Source of the DNA: CAXBNV01 sp963977185
GTDB taxonomy: Bacteria > Pseudomonadota > Gammaproteobacteria > JAGOUU01
Assembly: GCA_963977185.1 (NCBI GenBank)
Contig: CAXBNV010000006.1
Coordinates: 1-62,894, forward strand
Reading direction: 5' to 3'
DNA length: 62,894 nucleotides
Part shown: positions 26,184 to 36,300 of the stretch, one piece after another
Layout of the letters: every line of letters starts with the position of its first letter
Position numbering within the stretch: the first letter of the stretch is position 1
Notes under the pieces: model-generated
The model's database searches: none
What the model saw: the letters and a program-made list of their open reading frames with translations, nothing else
What the model was told of the DNA's origin: nothing
Translations under genes and position numbers: made by a program

Positions 26184-27128
26184 ATGCACAAAATTATATT
26201 AGACACAGATCCTGGTATCGATGATGCTTTTACTTTAAATCTAGCTATAAAACATCCAGAAATAGATTTAATTGGTATAACTACTGTTTTTGGTAATGTC
26301 CATGTTGATACGGCAACTAAAAATTCTTTACACTTAGCAGAAATTTTTGGTCAACCTAATGTTCCTGTTGCTGAAGGTGCAGCAAAACCATACGCACGAG
26401 ATACTCATTTAGTTGCAGATTTTGTTCACGGTACTGATGGCTTAGGTAATACCGCAGAGCTATATAAAAAAAATCCAAAAAATACAAAAATAGATTTAAG
26501 CGCCGCTGAATTTATAGTAAAAACTATACTAGATAACCCAAATGAAATTACTATATGTGCTATAGCGCCTTTAACTAATCTTGCGCATGCTTTAGAGCTG
26601 GAACCCAAAATAGCAAAATTAGTGAAACAAGTAGTCATTATGGGTGGTGCGGTATTTACTAATGGTAATGTAACTCCTGTTTCTGAAGCTAATATATATA
26701 ATGATCCTGAGTCTGCTGATAAAGTTTTTTGCGCTGGATGGCCAATAACATTAGTTGGTCTTGATGTAACCTTAAAAGTTATTTTAAATAATAATTTTTT
26801 AAATACTATTAAGTCTAAAAGTAAATCTGGAGAATATTTATATAACATATCTAAATTCTATAAAGAATTTTATGATGAAAGAGATAACTATGACGGCTTT
26901 CCAGCTCATGATCCTACTGCTTTAGTATATATAACTAATCCTGAATTATTTAAATGTATAATTGGCCCTATAAGAGTTGCAACATCTGGAATCGCAGATG
27001 GTATGACTATTATATCTCGTCATGATAAATATGGTGAAGAAAACGAATGGAGCAATATAGCACCAACGAATGTTTGTGTTGATGTTAATGCAGATAAAGT
27101 TATAAATATACTCAAGACTTATGTTTAG
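26184..27128 (+). CDS. Nucleoside hydrolase (inosine-uridine preferring family)
   Basis: Splits ribonucleosides into base and ribose. The calcium-binding Asp cluster is in ILDTDPGIDDAF at residues 4-15, and VHGTDGLGNTA and the C-terminal FPAHDPTALVY (with the conserved His and Asp) complete the active site. Length 314 is normal. Cytosolic, purine/pyrimidine salvage. The family includes enzymes with broad or pyrimidine-only specificity, which cannot be separated here. A hairpin follows the stop. Confidence 0.93.
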   Translation: MHKIILDTDPGIDDAFTLNLAIKHPEIDLIGITTVFGNVHVDTATKNSLHLAEIFGQPNVPVAEGAAKPYARDTHLVADFVHGTDGLGNTAELYKKNPKNTKIDLSAAEFIVKTILDNPNEITICAIAPLTNLAHALELEPKIAKLVKQVVIMGGAVFTNGNVTPVSEANIYNDPESADKVFCAGWPITLVGLDVTLKVILNNNFLNTIKSKSKSGEYLYNISKFYKEFYDERDNYDGFPAHDPTALVYITNPELFKCIIGPIRVATSGIADGMTIISRHDKYGEENEWSNIAPTNVCVDVNADKVINILKTYV

Positions 27129-27138
27129 ATTTTAGTAG

Positions 27139-27168
27139 TAACTCCGTTCTATTTAAAGAGCGGAGTTA
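27139..27168. terminator. Bidirectional hairpin terminator
   Basis: TAACTCCG pairs with CGGAGTTA and the stem extends through a G-T pair and TCT/AGA, with a small AT loop. It lies between the stops of the nucleoside hydrolase and pit genes. Confidence 0.7.
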
Positions 27169-27181
27169 CAAAATAAGATTG

Positions 27182-28426
27182 CTATGATAAAAAATGCTTT
27201 ATACTTATAAAAAAGATTATTGAAAGTATTGCTCCTGCCGGCAAAGTTATTGCCCAAGACATAAAGATTTTATTAATAACATTTCTGTTTAAGGCGCCAA
27301 TTCCTCTTGCGAAACCAACACCTAAAATTGCTCCAACTAAAACATGCGTTGTTGAAACAGGCATACCAAAACCTGAAGATATTACAACTGTTGATGCGGC
27401 AGATAACTCTGCTGCAAAACCACGGCTAGGAGTAAGCTCTGTAATATTCTGGCCTATTGTGTAGATGACCTTATACCCATAAGTAGATAAACCAATAACT
27501 ATTCCAATTCCACCTAAAATTAAGACCCATGATGGAACATTATTAGATGTAATATCTCCGCTTAGAATATTACTAATTGCAGCTAGAGGCCCAACCGCAT
27601 TCGCAACATCATTTGAACCATGTGCAAATGCCATCGAGCATGCAGTGAAAATCATCATAACACCAAAGATTTTTTCAACATTTGTATAATGAAATTTAAT
27701 ATCATCCTCTTTCACTCTTTTAACATTTCTAAGCATAATTTTACTTAAAAGCATTAAAAATAAACCCAATAATAATGATACTAAAATATTTTGAAAATCA
27801 TTTAATGCTATATCAATATGCTTTAAGCCTTTTACTAAAGTTACCATGCCTATTATAAAGCCAACTATTAGAACATAAAAAGGCACGTATTTTTTAGCAT
27901 TATCAAAAGGCTTTGATGTTTGTAAAATAAACTTTTGGAGACTTTTAAATATAGCAAATGCGACTATTCCTCCTATTAAAGGAGAAATAATCCAGCTTAA
28001 TACTATTGAGCCTATTTTTAACCAATTTACCGCATCTACCCCGTTATTATATACCGCAAAGCCAACTATAGCCCCTATGATAGTATGAGTAGTTGATACC
28101 GGCAGACCAAAATAACTTGCAAAAATTAACCATACGGCTGAAGCTAAGAGTGCGGCTAACATCCCATAAATTAATATATTAGGATATCTAATATATACGC
28201 TCATATCAGTTATGCCATGACTTATCGTTCCTGTAACTTCACTTCCTGCTAGAATTGCGCCGCAGCACTCAAACACAGCCGCAATCACTATTGCCTGTTT
28301 TAAAGTCAACGTTTTAGACCCAACAGACGTCCCCATAGCATTTGCAACATCATTTGCACCAATGCCATATGCCATTAAAAAACCAAAAATACAGGCTAAA
28401 GTTAGAATTAAAGTTTGATACTCCAT
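27182..28426 (-). CDS. PiT-family low-affinity phosphate transporter
   Basis: Inner-membrane phosphate permease of 414 residues with about 10-11 hydrophobic helices. The duplicated PiT signatures are clear: GANDVANAMGTSVG near the N-terminus and HGSNDVANAVGPLA in the second half, plus the paired FGLPVSTTHTI and FGMPVSTTHVLVGA. It follows a DUF47/PhoU-like gene by 42 bases, the usual pit-accessory arrangement. Phosphate-starvation control sites are not obvious. Confidence 0.94.
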   Translation of the reverse strand: MEYQTLILTLACIFGFLMAYGIGANDVANAMGTSVGSKTLTLKQAIVIAAVFECCGAILAGSEVTGTISHGITDMSVYIRYPNILIYGMLAALLASAVWLIFASYFGLPVSTTHTIIGAIVGFAVYNNGVDAVNWLKIGSIVLSWIISPLIGGIVAFAIFKSLQKFILQTSKPFDNAKKYVPFYVLIVGFIIGMVTLVKGLKHIDIALNDFQNILVSLLLGLFLMLLSKIMLRNVKRVKEDDIKFHYTNVEKIFGVMMIFTACSMAFAHGSNDVANAVGPLAAISNILSGDITSNNVPSWVLILGGIGIVIGLSTYGYKVIYTIGQNITELTPSRGFAAELSAASTVVISSGFGMPVSTTHVLVGAILGVGFARGIGALNRNVINKIFMSWAITLPAGAILSIIFFISIKHFLS

Positions 28427-28468
28427 AGCTTAATATACGACCTATATGAATAATGAATATGTTTAAAA

Positions 28469-29146
28469 TTATTTAGCTATTAAAATTAACAACTGGCTTC
28501 CTACTTTCTGTGCTCTATCAGCCAAATCACCAATGCGTCCTATAATTTGATATAAAAATATCACATCTACAGGATTTAGTCTCTCTTCTATTGTAAATAA
28601 TTTAGCTCTTAAATTAATTTGCAATAGATCAGTAACATCTTCAGCATCATCTATATCATGAACAAGATCTTCAACAACATATACTTCTTTTCCTGAAAAC
28701 CCAGTTTCTAATAACTCATCTAATTCACCTATGGCTTTACTGGCAAGATTTGATGTATCAATACATTTTTGTAAATACTCATTTAGAGTCTCAATAATTT
28801 CCTCTGGAAAATTCATTTTTCTTCCCAAAATCAACCCAGAAATGTCTCGAGCTTTATTTGCTATTTTATCTTGAGATCTTAAAGTTGCAAGTAAATCATT
28901 ACGAGGCACTGGCAAAAATAACCCTCTAGGTAATTTAGTTCTAAGCTTATGTTTAATTTGGTCTGCTTTATTTTCTAATTTAACAATATCCTTATATAAG
29001 CTCTCAACCTGTTTCCAGTCTTTACCAAATACAGCTTGAAAAAAAGGAATTAATAACATCACACAAGAGTGTACTGTTTCCATATGCTCTTGTAATGGTT
29101 TGATCGGTGACTTTGCAAATAGGCTGAAAATAAGGTTCTTTGACAT
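28469..29146 (-). CDS. PhoU-like DUF47 protein, Pit accessory
   Basis: Helical PhoU-related protein of 225 residues. Two three-helix units are seen, including LENKADQIKHKLRTKLPRG, PVPRNDLLATLRSQDKIANKA and VHDIDDAEDVTDLLQ, typical of the DUF47 family found next to PiT transporters. It is thought to control phosphate uptake by the adjacent permease. It is the first gene of the two-gene unit. Confidence 0.92.
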   Translation of the reverse strand: MSKNLIFSLFAKSPIKPLQEHMETVHSCVMLLIPFFQAVFGKDWKQVESLYKDIVKLENKADQIKHKLRTKLPRGLFLPVPRNDLLATLRSQDKIANKARDISGLILGRKMNFPEEIIETLNEYLQKCIDTSNLASKAIGELDELLETGFSGKEVYVVEDLVHDIDDAEDVTDLLQINLRAKLFTIEERLNPVDVIFLYQIIGRIGDLADRAQKVGSQLLILIAK

Positions 29147-29214
29147 AATGTTGCTCCATATTTAATATCGTTTTAAGCTAGTCCTAATTATAACAATAAT
29201 TAAAGCAAATTAGA

Positions 29215-29874
29215 TTATATTTCTAAACTTCTTTTCAATATTTGTTTAGTAAGTACTGTTCTTAAATAAAAGCCTTTTGGAGATGTTATAATTTTATTAC
29301 TTTCATAGTCTACAGTATAAGTTTTTTTATAAGAATCCAATGCTTTTGGTCTAACATGTAAATATTGACCAACTGATGCAGATAAGTTATCTATTCTACC
29401 TGTTACAATAAACTCCATAATTTCATCAAAATCTTGCTTTATTATCTCTTTTTCTTGATTACTAGGCTGCCAGATAAATGGCTCTCCTATTATTCGCTCC
29501 TGGACGCTTATTGACTTTGTTTTAGCAATTAAAGGCACCCATAAAACACATCTTAATTTTAACCATAATACTGAATCTTCAAAACTGGTCATATATTGAG
29601 GCAATAATGGTACAGTTGTCACATAAGTTGTCTCATATGGTTTATAATCTAAACTTACTGGTATAGTTTTTAATTCAACTCCCAAGTCAGGAAAATCAGG
29701 TAATGCTAAAGAATTATTTTTTACACCTAAAACTTGCTCAATTAGTTGCCCTGACCATCCTTTTGAAGTATTATTACCAACGGGTCTCCCTACTTGGTGT
29801 AAGTTCGCTAATTGGCTTAATTTATAACCTCGTAAAGAACGTGCTTTTTTACATAAATTTAACAATTGCTGCAT
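29215..29874 (-). CDS. mutH: DNA mismatch repair endonuclease MutH
   Basis: Nicks the unmethylated strand at hemimethylated GATC when called by MutS/MutL. The catalytic D-x(n)-E-x-K signature lies in PDFPDLGVELKTIP, followed by the DNA-binding region SWLKLRCVLWVPL and IGEPFIWQPS. An ATG at 29874 with an AGAGA-type ribosome site is taken as start; a TTG start at 29904 would add 10 residues but has no visible ribosome site. MutH is nearly confined to Dam-containing Gammaproteobacteria, so Dam methylation is expected in this organism. Confidence 0.92.
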   Translation of the reverse strand: MQQLLNLCKKARSLRGYKLSQLANLHQVGRPVGNNTSKGWSGQLIEQVLGVKNNSLALPDFPDLGVELKTIPVSLDYKPYETTYVTTVPLLPQYMTSFEDSVLWLKLRCVLWVPLIAKTKSISVQERIIGEPFIWQPSNQEKEIIKQDFDEIMEFIVTGRIDNLSASVGQYLHVRPKALDSYKKTYTVDYESNKIITSPKGFYLRTVLTKQILKRSLEI

Positions 29875-29909
29875 AGATAAAATATCTCTTTTATATGTGC
29901 TCAAAGGGG

Positions 29910-29935
29910 GTAAGTTTAATTAAATTTAAACTTAC
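29910..29935. repeat. Inverted repeat between divergent mutH and pgpA
   Basis: GTAAGTTTAA and TTAAACTTAC form a perfect 10-bp inverted repeat with a 6-base centre, in the 70-base gap between divergent genes. It could be a regulator site or a chance AT-rich palindrome. Confidence 0.35.
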
Positions 29936-29975
29936 ATTAAGATTAACTAACCTGTTTATCTAAAAAAGTAGCACA

Positions 29976-30467
29976 ATGAAAAAAATTATCAAAGATATTG
30001 TTTATTTTATAGCCTGTGGTTTTGGATCAGGATTCCTTCCAATTATGCCTGGTACCTATGGAACCATTGTAGGCGTTGGTCTTTATTACTTAATGACATA
30101 CCTTTCTTTAACAGCTTATATTAGCGTAACTATAATTTTATTTACAGCTGGCGTTTTTATTTGCAATATTGCAAGTATAAAATATAAATTAAAAGGCGAA
30201 GCAATTGATCATCCAACAATAGTATGGGATGAAATAGTTGGTTACCTAATAACTATGGCTTGCTCTTCTTACGATTGGCGCCTTATGGTTATTGGCTTTT
30301 TTGTATTTAGAATTTTAGATATCGTCAAACCTTGGCCTATAAATAAAATTAATGATTATATGAAAAGTGGGTTAGGCATTATGTTAGATGATGCTGTTGC
30401 AGGTATCTATGGAGGTATAGTATTATTTGTTATTGCTATGCTTTTAAATTATTATGATATTTATTGA
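29976..30467 (+). CDS. pgpA: Phosphatidylglycerophosphatase A
   Basis: Removes phosphate from phosphatidylglycerol-phosphate, the step after PgsA (also in this window, at 56.2 kb). At 163 residues with several hydrophobic helices it has the family start ACGFGSGFLPIMPGTYGTIVG, the acidic motif VWDEIVGYLITM and FRILDIVKPWPI; the end has LDDAVAGIYGG. It is immediately upstream of idi, 29 bases apart. Confidence 0.94.
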   Translation: MKKIIKDIVYFIACGFGSGFLPIMPGTYGTIVGVGLYYLMTYLSLTAYISVTIILFTAGVFICNIASIKYKLKGEAIDHPTIVWDEIVGYLITMACSSYDWRLMVIGFFVFRILDIVKPWPINKINDYMKSGLGIMLDDAVAGIYGGIVLFVIAMLLNYYDIY

Positions 30468-30496
30468 TAATTTTTATATAAATTAATACTGATCAT

Positions 30497-31081
30497 ATGA
30501 TTAATAATAAACAAACAATAAATGTAGTTCTGGTAGATTCTAATGACACCCCAATAGGTGAAATGGAAAAACTAGAAGCCCATGAAAAAGGCCTATTGCA
30601 CCGAGCTTTTTCTGTTTTATTTATTAGAAAAAATATTAATAATAATTATGAAGTCTTACTACAGCAAAGAGCTTTAGGCAAATATCACTGTGGCGGTCTT
30701 TGGAGTAATACCTGCTGTTCTCATCCTAGAATTGATGAGTCAATACTACAGGCAACTAAAAGAAGAATTCCTGAAGAGTTAGGTTTAGATTCTAAAATAT
30801 TAGAGCAAATTAATTTTCAATCAATAGGTACCTTCATTTATAAAGCTGATTTAGATCATAATCTAATAGAGCATGAGTTTGATCATGTAATTCTTGGCTT
30901 TATGCCTGAAAATCCTAATTTTAATGATAATGATATATTAAATAATATAAATCCAAATGAAATTGCAGAAGTAAAATGGGTTGAATTAAAATCTAGTATA
31001 AAAGATGTAGAACAAGATCCAAGCCATTATACTCCATGGCTTGAAAAAGTTCTGAATTTAACTTTAGAATTTATAGATTAA
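30497..31081 (+). CDS. idi: Isopentenyl-diphosphate delta-isomerase, type 1
   Basis: Interconverts IPP and DMAPP for isoprenoid (quinone, undecaprenyl) synthesis. The Nudix-fold type 1 enzyme is shown by the catalytic Cys in WSNTCCSHPR, metal and acid residues in RRIPEELGL, and the catalytic Glu in LIEHEFDHVILG. Length 194 matches. Type 1 Idi is optional in bacteria using the MEP pathway and essential with mevalonate; the window does not say which pathway is used. Confidence 0.93.
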   Translation: MINNKQTINVVLVDSNDTPIGEMEKLEAHEKGLLHRAFSVLFIRKNINNNYEVLLQQRALGKYHCGGLWSNTCCSHPRIDESILQATKRRIPEELGLDSKILEQINFQSIGTFIYKADLDHNLIEHEFDHVILGFMPENPNFNDNDILNNINPNEIAEVKWVELKSSIKDVEQDPSHYTPWLEKVLNLTLEFID

Positions 31082-31106
31082 AATAATATTATTTATTATA
31101 AATAAC

Positions 31107-33869
31107 TTAATGAGCCTCACCCCAATTATCACCAATACCTGTATCAACAACTAAAGGTGCATTTAATATATCTCCTGCGCTTACCATTAAATTGACAACG
31201 ATATCTTTAATTTGATCTACAAGACTTTCTTTTACTTCAAGTACTAATTCATCGTGTACTTGCATAATAATTCTTGCATCTAAAGTCTTATTTATTAATT
31301 CTTGATTAACTTTTATCATTGCTAATTTAATAATATCAGCAGCGCTTCCTTGCATTGGGGCATTAATGGCAATTCTTTCTTGAGCTTTTTTGACCATTAT
31401 ATTTTTGCTGTTAATGTCTTTTAAATATAATCTTCTACCATAAACAGTTTCTACATAGCCTTGTTTTGCAGCAAGTGATCGAGTGTTTTCCATATAAGTT
31501 AAAACATTAGGATATTTTTCAAAATATCGGTCGATATAAATTTGAGCATCATGTCGTCCTATCCCTAATTGCTTTGCTAAACCAAAAGCACTCATGCCAT
31601 AAATTAAACCAAAATTAATTGCTTTAGCATAACGTCTTTGCTCATTAGTTACTTCTTTTAAATCTACACCAAATATTTCTGACGCTGTAGATTTATGTAC
31701 ATCTTCATTATTTGAGAAAGCTTTTAGTAATCCTGGATCATTTGATAAATGCGCCATAATTCTTAATTCTACCTGTGAATAATCACAAGACATAATTTTA
31801 TAACCTGTTGGTGCAATAAAAGCATTTCTAATTTTTCGCCCCTCTTCTGTTCTAATAGGAATATTTTGTAAATTAGGATCAGATGAAGAAAGTCTTCCTG
31901 TTGAAGTTCCTGATTGATGGTACGAGGTATGTACTCTACCTGTATTAATCTTAATTTGCTCTGGCAATTTATCAGTGTAAGTAGATTTTAATTTATTAAA
32001 ACTTCTATATTCTAAAATTATTTTAGGTAATCTGTAATCTAAAGCAAGCTCCGATAAAACATTTTCAGCAGTAGATGGTTTACCTTTTGGAGTTTTTTGT
32101 AAAACTGGCAACTCTAATTTTTCATAAAAAATTTCTTGTAATTGTTTTGGAGAATCTAAATTAAATTCAGAACCAACTATTTCAAAAGCTTCCTTTTTTA
32201 GTTTATCTATTTCTTTTTGCAAATATTGGCTTTGTTGCTTTAATTTTTCTTGATCGATTAAAACACCATATTCTTCTATTTGCTGTAATACTTTTACCAA
32301 CGGCAACTCTATCTCATTATACACTTTGTATAATTTATTATTATTTTTAAGATTTGGATAAAATTTTTCATGAAGTTTTTTACAAATCAAAGCATCTTCT
32401 GCTGCATAATTTAAAGCTTTATCTATTTCAACTTGTGAAAAATTTATTTGTTTTTTGCCTTTACCTGCAATATCTTCATAGCTAATTAAAGTTAAATTAA
32501 AATTTCTTTGGGCTAATGCATCCAGACTATGTTTGCCTGATGTGCTATTAGAAATATAAGACTCCAGCATTGTGTCATTATAATTATTAATTTCAATATT
32601 ATATTTTCCTAAATATTTTTTTAATACAGCAAAATCATATTTAAAATTATGTGCTAATTTTGATATATTAATATTATTTAAAATAGGAGTTAAATTATCT
32701 AAAATATAATCTAAATCTAACTGCTCGCCTACATCTTCATAATCATGGCCAACAGGAATATAATAAGCTGTATTTTCTTCACTATCTAAACTTATTGATA
32801 AACCAACAAGCTTCGCTTCAATTGGATTTAAACTTGTCGTTTCTGTATCAAATGCAAAATATTTAGATTCAGATAATTTTTTAATTAATATTTCAAAAGC
32901 TGATTTATTATTAATTAATTTATATTCAAAATTATTATCAAGATTATTTTCTAAATTATTTTCTAAATTTTCGTTATTAGAATTATCTATGAAATTATTT
33001 TGATTTTGATTTTCTAAATCTTTTACCCAAGTTCTAAACTCATATTCTTTACAAAGTTCTAAAAATTTATCATATCGTATTGGCTGCTTTTCTAGCGTTT
33101 CTAAATTTTCTATTTTTTCATCAAGCTGAACATCTTCTTTAAGTTTAATTAACTCTTGGTTTAATGTTAAAATATTTATATTATCTCTAAGATTATCTCC
33201 AATTTTACCCTTAAATTTATCTTTGTTAATAATAATATTCTCTATATTGTCATATTCATTAAGCCACTTTACTGCAGTTTTAGGGCCAACTTTTGGAATT
33301 CCAGGAATATTATCAGAGCTATCACCTATCAAAGATAAATAATCTATCATTTGACTAGATTTTACAGAAAATTTATTTATAACTCCTGAATCATCTAATA
33401 TCTCACCTGTCATAGTATTAACCAGCTTTACATTATTATTTACTAACTGCGCTAAATCTTTATCTAAAGTTGAAATAACAACATTCCAATTTTGTTCTAA
33501 AGCATCTTTAGTTAAAGTAGCAATAACATCATCAGCTTCAACACCTGATTTTTTAATTAATTTTAATCCCATATTTTGAATTAAATCATGTAACGGCTCT
33601 ATCTGTTCTCGTAAATCATCTGGCATTGCTGCTCGATTAGCTTTATATGAAGGTAATCTATCATGTCTAAAATTTTTACCTTTAGCATCAAAAACTATGG
33701 CTACATATTTAGTTTTATAATCCTTAATAAATTTTTTTATCATATTTATTACGCCATATGCAGCACCTGTAGACAACCCTTTAGATGTCACTAACGGTGG
33801 CAAAGCATAGTATGCTCTGAATAAATAAGATGAACCATCTACTAAATATAATGTTTTTTTATCGCTCAT
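31107..33869 (-). CDS. polA: DNA polymerase I
   Basis: Repair and Okazaki-fragment polymerase, 920 residues, all three domains present. Residues about 1-290 form the 5' nuclease (YLVDGSSYLFRAY, FDAKGKNFRHD, GDSSDNIPGIPKVGPKTA). The 3'-5' exonuclease keeps the DxE motif (FAFDTETTSLNP), so proofreading is probably active. The polymerase has SGTSTGRLSSSDPNLQNIP, SCDYSQVELRIMAH and MQVHDELVLEV. An Asn-rich linker with repeated LENN units separates the nuclease from the exonuclease. It overlaps aroC by 4 bases (ATGA). Confidence 0.97.
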   Translation of the reverse strand: MSDKKTLYLVDGSSYLFRAYYALPPLVTSKGLSTGAAYGVINMIKKFIKDYKTKYVAIVFDAKGKNFRHDRLPSYKANRAAMPDDLREQIEPLHDLIQNMGLKLIKKSGVEADDVIATLTKDALEQNWNVVISTLDKDLAQLVNNNVKLVNTMTGEILDDSGVINKFSVKSSQMIDYLSLIGDSSDNIPGIPKVGPKTAVKWLNEYDNIENIIINKDKFKGKIGDNLRDNINILTLNQELIKLKEDVQLDEKIENLETLEKQPIRYDKFLELCKEYEFRTWVKDLENQNQNNFIDNSNNENLENNLENNLDNNFEYKLINNKSAFEILIKKLSESKYFAFDTETTSLNPIEAKLVGLSISLDSEENTAYYIPVGHDYEDVGEQLDLDYILDNLTPILNNINISKLAHNFKYDFAVLKKYLGKYNIEINNYNDTMLESYISNSTSGKHSLDALAQRNFNLTLISYEDIAGKGKKQINFSQVEIDKALNYAAEDALICKKLHEKFYPNLKNNNKLYKVYNEIELPLVKVLQQIEEYGVLIDQEKLKQQSQYLQKEIDKLKKEAFEIVGSEFNLDSPKQLQEIFYEKLELPVLQKTPKGKPSTAENVLSELALDYRLPKIILEYRSFNKLKSTYTDKLPEQIKINTGRVHTSYHQSGTSTGRLSSSDPNLQNIPIRTEEGRKIRNAFIAPTGYKIMSCDYSQVELRIMAHLSNDPGLLKAFSNNEDVHKSTASEIFGVDLKEVTNEQRRYAKAINFGLIYGMSAFGLAKQLGIGRHDAQIYIDRYFEKYPNVLTYMENTRSLAAKQGYVETVYGRRLYLKDINSKNIMVKKAQERIAINAPMQGSAADIIKLAMIKVNQELINKTLDARIIMQVHDELVLEVKESLVDQIKDIVVNLMVSAGDILNAPLVVDTGIGDNWGEAH

Positions 33870-34876
33870 ATTTTAACCTTATAATTCATTAATATTGCAT
33901 CTGCTAATACCAACTGACACATAGCTTTTACTACCGGCACCGCTCTAATTGCTACACAAGGATCATGTCTTGACCCTTCAGGTAAATTAAATACTTGTTT
34001 ATTACCATCATAGTCAACAGTATCCTGAGATATTTTAATACTAGATGTAGGCTTAAAAGAAACTTTACCTACAATATCCATTCCATTTGAGATTCCGCCT
34101 AATATGCCACCAGAGTTATTACTAGAATTAATATTATCTTTATTATTTATAAAAAGATCATTATGTTCTGAACCTTGCATTTTAGCAGCATTAAAACCCA
34201 TCCCTATTTCAAAACCTTTAGATGCAGGCATACTCATCATCGCTTTTGCTAAATTAGCTTCTAGTTTCTCATAAATAGGATCACCTAATCCAACAAAAGA
34301 ATTAGATATGGAAAACTTAACGACACCCCCAATAGAATCCCCTTGCTCTTGTAATTTAGTTATCAAAGACTTTTGTGAACTATCTGTTTTTGCATCCCCT
34401 ACTGAGTATAGTTTTGCTAAAACTTGAATTTCATATTTATCTAAAATTTTTTGAGCAACAGCTCCTGCTGCAACTCGACATGCAGTCTCTCTTGCAGATG
34501 CTCGACCACCACCCCTATAATCAAACACCCCATATTTTTCCATATAAGTATAATTAGCGTGTCCTGGTCTTAATAAATCTTTAATAGGTTCATACTTACT
34601 AGAGTCAGCATCTTTATTTTCAATAATAATAGATATTGGAGCAGCTGTAGTGACTCCATTAAAAACGCCAGAATAAATGTCTGCTAAATCTGGTTCAATC
34701 CGAGGTGATGTATATTTATTTTTACCAGGAGCCCTTTTTTCTAAAGCTAAATTGATATCATGTGCTGATATTTTAATACCAGCAGGACAGCCATCTATAA
34801 CAACGCCAATTGCCCGACCATGTGATTCACCCCAGGTAGTTATTTTAAATATATTGCCAAATGAATTACTAGCCAT
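33866..34876 (-). CDS. aroC: Chorismate synthase
   Basis: Last common step of aromatic amino-acid synthesis: EPSP to chorismate with reduced FMN. The signatures TTWGESHGRAIGVVIDGCPAG, the RPGHANYTYMEKYGVFDYRGGGRASARETACRVAAG region (32.7 kDa-class core) and SRHDPCVAIRAVPV are intact. At 336 residues it is a little shorter than E. coli AroC (361). It lies between aroA (8-base overlap) and polA (4-base overlap), so the three are one transcript. Confidence 0.95.
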   Translation of the reverse strand: MASNSFGNIFKITTWGESHGRAIGVVIDGCPAGIKISAHDINLALEKRAPGKNKYTSPRIEPDLADIYSGVFNGVTTAAPISIIIENKDADSSKYEPIKDLLRPGHANYTYMEKYGVFDYRGGGRASARETACRVAAGAVAQKILDKYEIQVLAKLYSVGDAKTDSSQKSLITKLQEQGDSIGGVVKFSISNSFVGLGDPIYEKLEANLAKAMMSMPASKGFEIGMGFNAAKMQGSEHNDLFINNKDNINSSNNSGGILGGISNGMDIVGKVSFKPTSSIKISQDTVDYDGNKQVFNLPEGSRHDPCVAIRAVPVVKAMCQLVLADAILMNYKVKI

Positions 34877-36155
34877 ATTTTATATTTACTCCAAGACTTT
34901 GCAAGTCATCATAAAATTTATTATAACTTTTAGAAACACAAGATATATTATTAATAGAAGATTCCCCCTCGATATTTAAAGCAGCTACTGCTAGAGACAT
35001 TGCTATTCTATGATCATTGTGTGATTCTAAATTTGAATTATTTTTTAATATAGATTTTTTTATAATCAAACTATCTTCTTGCTCTATAATATTAGCTCCC
35101 ATTTTTCTTAACTCTTGGGTTATAACAGTAAGTCGGTCACTTTCTTTTCTTCTTGCTATTGCAGCATTAGTTAATCTAGTTTCACCTTCAACAAAACAAC
35201 CTAACACAGCTAAAATAGGCACAGCATCAATAAAATCATTAACATCAATATCCAGCCCTAATAACTTATTTAAGCTTTTATTTACTATTAAATTATTATG
35301 ACTATATTTAACATCTGCACCCATTTTAATTAATATATCTATAACTTTTTTATCTCCTTGTAAATCCTTAGAGTCTAAATTTTTTATAGTAATATTAGAG
35401 TTAGTAATTAAAGCTGCTATAACAGGATATAATACCGAGCTGAAATCTCCTGGAACTGTGTAATCAAAATGATTTATTTTATTATGGCCAAATATTTTAT
35501 ATTGCTTAAAATCATTATTAACATATTTAATATTAAATTTATCAAGCCAACCCAGGGTTAAATTAACCCAAGGAATTTCACCCGGGTTTCTAACATTAAT
35601 CTCAATTACATTATGCTCTAAAAAAGCACTTAATATTAATAATGCTGAAACAGGTTGTGAGTCTTGCCCATCTAAATAAGTTGTTGAATTAATAACTGGA
35701 CCTTTAATAATAACTGGTGCAAATCCATCTTGCTTTGAACTTACACAAAAGACACCTAAATTATTTAAACCTTCTATTAATGGCTTAATAGGTCTGTTAT
35801 ATCTGATAGAATGATCACCAGTTATAACTGTATACCCCTTTGCTAAACTTGCAATTGCTGCAATAAACCTTAGAACTTGTCCTGAGTTACCTGCATCAAT
35901 AATATCATCTGGAGTTTTAGGAAATAAATTAAAACCTGTAATTTCAAGAGTATCTTTTTTCTTTATAATTTTTGCACCTAATTGTTCCACAGCTTGCAAC
36001 ATAGCTTTTATATCAGGTGAGTTTAAATAATTGTGAATAATACTAGTCCCTTTAGCTAAGCCTGAAAATAAAATAGCTCGAATGGAATGAGACTTTGATG
36101 GTGAAGAATTAATAATTCCTGATAATTTAGATTTACTTATTATATATTTTTGCAT
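34869..36155 (-). CDS. aroA: 3-phosphoshikimate 1-carboxyvinyltransferase (EPSP synthase)
   Basis: Adds enolpyruvyl from PEP to shikimate-3-phosphate, directly before AroC in the pathway. At 428 residues it has the expected length. The N-terminal SKSHSIRAILFSGLAKG, PEP-site DAGNSGQVLRF, LDGQDSQPVSALLI and the C-terminal RRKESDRLTVITQELRKMGA and SHNDHRIAMSLAVAAL are complete. First gene of aroA-aroC-polA. The GNSGQ-type loop (Gly96 region) is of the usual glyphosate-relevant sequence family, but class was not determined. Confidence 0.95.
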   Translation of the reverse strand: MQKYIISKSKLSGIINSSPSKSHSIRAILFSGLAKGTSIIHNYLNSPDIKAMLQAVEQLGAKIIKKKDTLEITGFNLFPKTPDDIIDAGNSGQVLRFIAAIASLAKGYTVITGDHSIRYNRPIKPLIEGLNNLGVFCVSSKQDGFAPVIIKGPVINSTTYLDGQDSQPVSALLILSAFLEHNVIEINVRNPGEIPWVNLTLGWLDKFNIKYVNNDFKQYKIFGHNKINHFDYTVPGDFSSVLYPVIAALITNSNITIKNLDSKDLQGDKKVIDILIKMGADVKYSHNNLIVNKSLNKLLGLDIDVNDFIDAVPILAVLGCFVEGETRLTNAAIARRKESDRLTVITQELRKMGANIIEQEDSLIIKKSILKNNSNLESHNDHRIAMSLAVAALNIEGESSINNISCVSKSYNKFYDDLQSLGVNIKYG

Positions 36156-36300
36156 GTTGTAATTAATAATATATTAAAATAACGGCTATGAAGAATTCAT
36201 ATATTCTAACATATCTCTAGCTATTATAAATTTCTAGCTTACATTTAATAACCTATATGATAAACTAAAAGCATGTAAATATAATTCAAGAAAGTAAATT

